Shown here one piece after another: positions 59,443 through 64,000 of a stretch of 64,000 nt of DNA. Position numbers and translations under genes: made by a program. The DNA comes from Adineta vaga. Its lineage: Eukaryota; Rotifera. Each line of letters starts with the position of its first letter. The first letter of the stretch is position 1. The stretch spans positions 2,418,001 through 2,482,000 of the forward strand of contig CP075497.1 in NCBI GenBank assembly GCA_021613535.1. The letters run 5' to 3'. The notes under the pieces were generated by a model, which ran no database searches, was not told the origin of the DNA, and was given only the letters and a program-made list of their open reading frames with translations.

Positions 59443-62400
59443 CTATGGTTTATTCAATGCTGCTATGTGATGATATTGTCTATGTTTGGTCATATGTTTT
59501 AATCTTGAACTATTCGACTTGCGATCATAGAATCCATTTCCATAAATGACGAATATTAACAGTCGATAGAGTTGTTTTCGACATAGAATAATAAAAACAC
59601 ATAAAACACCGAATGAACCAAATAATGATGGAATAAATACTGGATTTCGTAATGAGAAAAAGTTTTTTGCAATACGTGATGGTGTTTCATTACTATCAAC
59701 CAAAACATTAGGACTAACAATATCATCGTCAATTGACATGGAAGGATTTTGATATTTCATAATATTTCTAAAAAATAAAATAATTATTCATGAATGTAAA
59801 AGAATATTTATTACGTTTGTGAAGCTGGATTGATAATCAATGGTTCAGATGGTTTCACTGGTTTATTGATCATACATTGTGGCAATTTTCTTTGTCTGTT
59901 CGTTTTATCTAACTTATTCCTTTCGATAACACGTGAGAATAAATGTAAACGACTTGTATTTAATCTTTCAAGTTCAGGTACATCAGAATCCATTTGTCTA
60001 TTTTCATCTAATTGAAGAAATAACTTTGGTACACGACTTGAAGTAGTAAATTCTAATAAAGCAAGTAAAAGCCAATAACAATCGCGAACAAGATGAACTG
60101 AATCTATACAATTTGAATCACCGTATACAGCAACACGTCCACCACCAGACGATTCGACTAGACCAAGAATTGGCATAGATATTGTACGAGGTTTCATAAT
60201 GGATTCAATATCTAACTTTTCTTTTTTACGATTATCATGATCTTCAAGATTTAAATGTCGCTGTTGTGGCATATGCGGAGATACAGGCATTTGTATGATG
60301 GTTTCACCCTGATCATTCAATGGACGATAGATTAAATAACCGTCAGCCGGAAATCGAACGATATGCGTACCTATGTGGAACAATAATTGTACATTTTCGA
60401 TATCATATTATCAAAAAAAAAAGACAAACTCAATCAATTCGTTCTTTACCTGATGCATAATAAATTATATGTTCTCCAAGCTCATAATTTCCTTCCAACA
60501 CAGTATCACCGAGAGCAATACCAAGTGGTTTTAATAGTTTATTCAATGCCGGTAAATTAGCACCACCAGTTTCTGGTAACCACCTTGGGAGACAGAAATC
60601 TTTTATATGAAATGATTCTCAAAGTAAAATAATCATATCATACCATTGTCGAGTATTTTCATCGTAGAATTGAACACGTTTCATCACCGAGGAATTGTAC
60701 CAGTCAGCAAAGACAATGATTGAAAGAGATTTATTCACAACATCGTTATGTAATTTAGTTATTTCCTGATCAAAAAATTCTTCTTCTGGATCAACAATTA
60801 ACAGTGTTCCTTTGAAAAGAAAAAGATTCATTTAAAAAGAACGACAAGAATCTCAATAACTACCATAAAGTGAAGCATCAAAACAAGTATAAGGTTGTCC
60901 TAATACTTCAACAAAATATCCAGCATTTCTTAGATGTTCATAAACATGACGAAAATTCGTATGGATATGATCTCCATTCCAATCCAATGGATCTTTCTTT
61001 TGTTTTAAATCATCACGAGGAAAATATCCTGGAGGATAACCAATTGAATGAAACTGATCCCAAAGTATACGATGAGAACGTATGGGCGTTGGTATTATAC
61101 GAACACGGACAGGTAAGATCAAATCACTTCGTTGTACAAAACTTTCCGAATCCTAAAAGTTTGAACGGATTTCTTATTTAGTGAGAAAAACAAAATCGAT
61201 GAATTTTCTTAAATACTTTAGCTGGTGATTCAATTGTTAATGTCACATGACCTTGAACAGTTCCTTCAAAATCTGAAGCATTTTGATGTACAGTCATTGA
61301 TAACGCTAAATAACCTGACCATGGCCATAGTTTTGTCGAAAAATCAAATGATAATTCAAGATATTGTCCATAAGAATCTTGCGGATGCCATTGAGGCTAA
61401 AGAAATACAGCTGTATATTGATATCTTATAGAAATTACATGAACAAATCTTACTTGTCCAACAACTTCTCCAACGACATCCATTCCATTCAAGATTGTCA
61501 CATTAACAATGATTGGCATAGCACTATGATAGAGTGGTTGTAAACAATAAGGCCAAAAATATGGACATTCAGTAAAATCAATATACGATGGACTTAGTCT
61601 AAACAGAAAGATAAATGTGTTTCGATAAATGAGTTCAATTTGTTTTCCGAAATAATACATACGATGCTTGAGGGACATATTGATTAAGAACACGAAATGC
61701 ACGTAATAAATTCAGTTTTCCATGTCCTTGTTCAAACATATTCGCATGTCGAAGACGATGAGCAGATGCTAATAAAGCTTGTTTCAAACTTGCTGGATTA
61801 ATTATATTTGGTGTACGATGAAGAACAGAGCTGAAAACGAAAACAATTTTTGCATAAATATAAAGACTAGATGATTTTAATAAATACATACCTAGCTAAG
61901 AGTGCCACAGCACCAGCAACGACAGGTGATGCAACACTTGTTCCTGAGAGAACTTTACATCCGGAAACAAGATTTGAGCCTCGTACAAATGAACCATATG
62001 TTACTAAATCAGGTTTCATTCGACCATATCCAGCGGGAAGCTAAATAGAAACAAAATAACATGTAGGAATATGACAAAATGAATTGAATATCTTACCTCC
62101 CACGTCGTCATTCCTCGAGATGAAAAGCGTGATATGGCATCATCAACTGTTATACTTCCAACTCCAATTACATCCATTTGATCAGCAGGATTGTTCAATG
62201 TACTATCAAAGGAAAGATAAAAATGAACTCATATACATAATAGATACGTCATAAGATGTCATACCCATATAGAGGTCCATCATTACCAATAGCTGAGACA
62301 AGAATAATACTGTTCGAGGTTAAATCCCATACCTACAGAAATAGTAAACATCTCAACTAACAGTAAAAAGAAAACATACTTTATCGATAAATGGTTGATC

Positions 62401-63519
62401 CATAAAATCTGGTCCACCAATACTTAAATTCAAAATATGTACTTTCTTCACAATAGCATAATTGAACGCGTCAAGAAACCAAGATGTATAAGAAATCTAA
62501 ATAATCTTCAATTTTTATAATAAATCAATATCTATACAAAATAAATCATACCTGATTATTTGTAAATACTTTAAAGATATGTAATTGTGCTTCAGGAGCA
62601 ATTCCTAAACATTCTTTATTACTACCGATAACACCGGCGACAAACAATCCATGGCCAATTGCTAAAAATGTGAATAATCTATTTTAAGAACGTTATAGAA
62701 AATACTGTATTCTTACTATCATGATCATTCTTTTCATCAGTCCAATTCGTCACTTCAGCAATATTCGGAAAATGTGGATGACCATCTTGAATACCTGTAT
62801 CAAATATTGCTACATGAATACCAGCACCTCGATGACCCATTTTCCATAATTTTGGTGCTTGTAAACTTTCCGCTATCCGTATATGATTCGGTGGACTACG
62901 ATGTAATTTTCTTTTATTTCCATTAATATCATTCTCATTTTCAACTGAATATATCGAATAGTAATTTGTTTGTTTTTTTCTAGAATAATAGACGAGACTT
63001 ACCCTTGGAATAATGTATATAACGAGTAATCTGTCGATGAGGATTAACTGCTCGAATAAGTGGATGTTTTCTTAAAGCATCGATTATTTGTTCATCATCA
63101 TTAAACTATAATAAAAAAATTAAATATTCGTTTCTAAGAAGAAAAAAGGGAAAATCTTACTCGAACAATATCAAAATCGGACGGATAACGTTGCATTAAA
63201 TTGTTTCGTTTGACTATTTCATAATCAGATATCTGATTACGTTCGAAAACTCGTATTATATAATTTGATCGTGTTAATTCGTTGTAATAACCAGTAAATT
63301 GAACAATAAATTCTTTCATAGAAACCAAAAAATAGTAAAGACAATTTTTGCAAATCTATCTATCTTACCATCTTGTATCGTTTTCGCTTCATATTGTACG
63401 CTAAGGTTTTGTTCATCGGTATTTGTTGTTATATTACAAGAAAAGACTTCATTAGTATTGAGTGTTATTATAAAGGTGAGAAGATAAAAAAATAAACTCT
63501 TGTATAGAACATTGACCAT
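59443..63519 (-). CDS. MBTPS1: Membrane-bound transcription factor site-1 protease (SKI-1)
   Basis: A large multi-exon gene runs from [20 protein letters not shown] (signal peptide, start 63519) to HHIAALNKP (stop 59443). The subtilisin-type catalytic domain shows [20 protein letters not shown] (catalytic His), [44 protein letters not shown] and [19 protein letters not shown] (catalytic Ser). After it come [76 protein letters not shown] and [10 protein letters not shown], all distinctive for S1P. A C-terminal membrane helix ([16 protein letters not shown]) and a short basic tail follow. The enzyme cleaves SREBP, ATF6 and other substrates in the Golgi. No disabling change is seen. Confidence 0.95.
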
Positions 63520-63650
63520 CGTAGTCCATGCTGAATCGAAAAATGTTAATTGCAGAAGAATTTTTATTTCATTATCTAAAAATTCAACTTAATTAGACAA
63601 GTAATTATACAATAGAAATAAACATGAAAAAAGAAAAGAGAAAAAAATCA

Positions 63651-64000
63651 TTATTCATTTTGTACACATGTTAAGCAGATCGATGAATCATTATTCCTAA
63701 AGATAAAAATAACTTCATCCAATACGGTTTTATTTGAAAATGAACGTACATGTTTATTGAACAAAAAGGACAATATGTCTTATTACATTGTGAACATAAA
63801 ATCAGATGATTTGAACAATATTGTTTTTCACAATAATCACAAATAGATACAATTGGTATTGTACAATGCATTGATGAACAACAGGACAACATTGAATTTG
63901 TTTTGCTTTCTATAATTTTGATAGAAAACTATATCTTTTGAATTCTATGAAATAGATGAATTTACCATTAGTTAATGTTGCATCTTTCAATTTACGAAAG
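63651..64000 (-). CDS. SIVA-like zinc-binding protein (5' end outside window)
   Basis: Exons on the minus strand give LRKLKDATLTN, then SMLSCCSSMHCTIPIVSICD and a Cys-rich C-terminus: CDYCEKQYCSNHLILCSQCN, KTYCPFCSIN and ICLTCVQNE before the stop at 63651. The spacing C-x2-C-E-x3-C-x(5-6)-C-x2-C-x4-C-x2-C...C-x2-C matches the C-terminal zinc-binding region of SIVA, the apoptosis regulatory protein. One family Cys is replaced by His (SNH). SIVA links TNF-receptor-family signalling to apoptosis. The gene is co-oriented with MBTPS1, 131 bp upstream of its start. The N-terminal half lies beyond the window. Confidence 0.6.

Noticed and set aside
1-64000. tRNA, rRNA, CRISPR arrays and telomeric repeats
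   Set aside because: I looked for tRNA T-loop motifs, regular spacer arrays and simple telomere-like tandem repeats and saw none. The 143-bp periodicity at 31253-32336 is exon cassettes, not CRISPR.

Overview
The window is AT-rich eukaryotic DNA packed with intron-containing genes on both strands. Most introns are 45-70 bp with GT...AG ends, and intergenic gaps are short. It carries recognisable animal genes (iRhom, fukutin-type LicD protein, condensin D2, MED9, ODR4, CDC26, holocytochrome c synthase, site-1 protease, XRCC3, ZDHHC16, a TAF6-type factor, a homeobox gene, SIVA) beside genes of bacterial-looking type (ROK sugar kinase, fucose-isomerase-like protein, DODA-type extradiol dioxygenase). 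That mixture, with the compact introns, best fits a small invertebrate such as a bdelloid rotifer. The organism is an inference from gene content, not something the sequence states.

Layout. 1-829 (-): 3' -truncated TFIIS-N/Elongin-A-like gene. 2167-3127 (+): ROK kinase. 3243-6335 (-): homeobox gene, CDC26, an unrecognised small coiled protein and HCCS, closely spaced on one strand. 6545-9281 (+): long coiled-coil protein. 10450-12304 (+): fukutin-like. 12832-15909 (+): two tandem paralogues with a B-box-like finger and a coiled coil. 16363-18442 (+): MED9 then ODR4, 60 bp apart. 18797-18985 (+): tiny two-exon ORF. 20898-21974 (+): secreted N-formylglutamate-amidohydrolase-like protein. 22600-27578 (-): iRhom and doubtful 5' exons. 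28163-29836 (+): fucose-isomerase-like protein.

31086-37030 is the accessory part. It holds an LRR gene made of near-identical exon+intron units (31086-32336, -), an isolated LRR-like exon 2.6 kb upstream (34946-35118, -), about 4 kb of non-coding DNA with unusual short repeats, and an intronless putative membrane protein (36418-37029, -). Gene-dense DNA then resumes: condensin D2 (37560-42140, -), an orphan ORF (42223-42864, +), DODA-like dioxygenase (44089-45061, +), XRCC3 (45215-46593, -), CCDC9-like (46800-51080, -), an LDLa transmembrane protein (52592-53634, -), a four-TIL-domain secreted inhibitor (55093-55944, +), ZDHHC16 (56633-57830, +), TAF6-like (57957-59227, +), site-1 protease (59443-63519, -) and SIVA-like (63651-64000, -, 5' truncated).

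Most conserved genes are unrelated housekeeping functions, so there is no operon logic in the bacterial sense. Several same-strand neighbours are 50-210 bp apart, and some have a splice-acceptor-like AG just before the start codon, which would fit spliced-leader trans-splicing. The observations most worth following are the homogenised LRR exon array, the tandem B-box paralogues, the membrane protein in the repeat-rich region, and the three introned bacterial-type enzymes.
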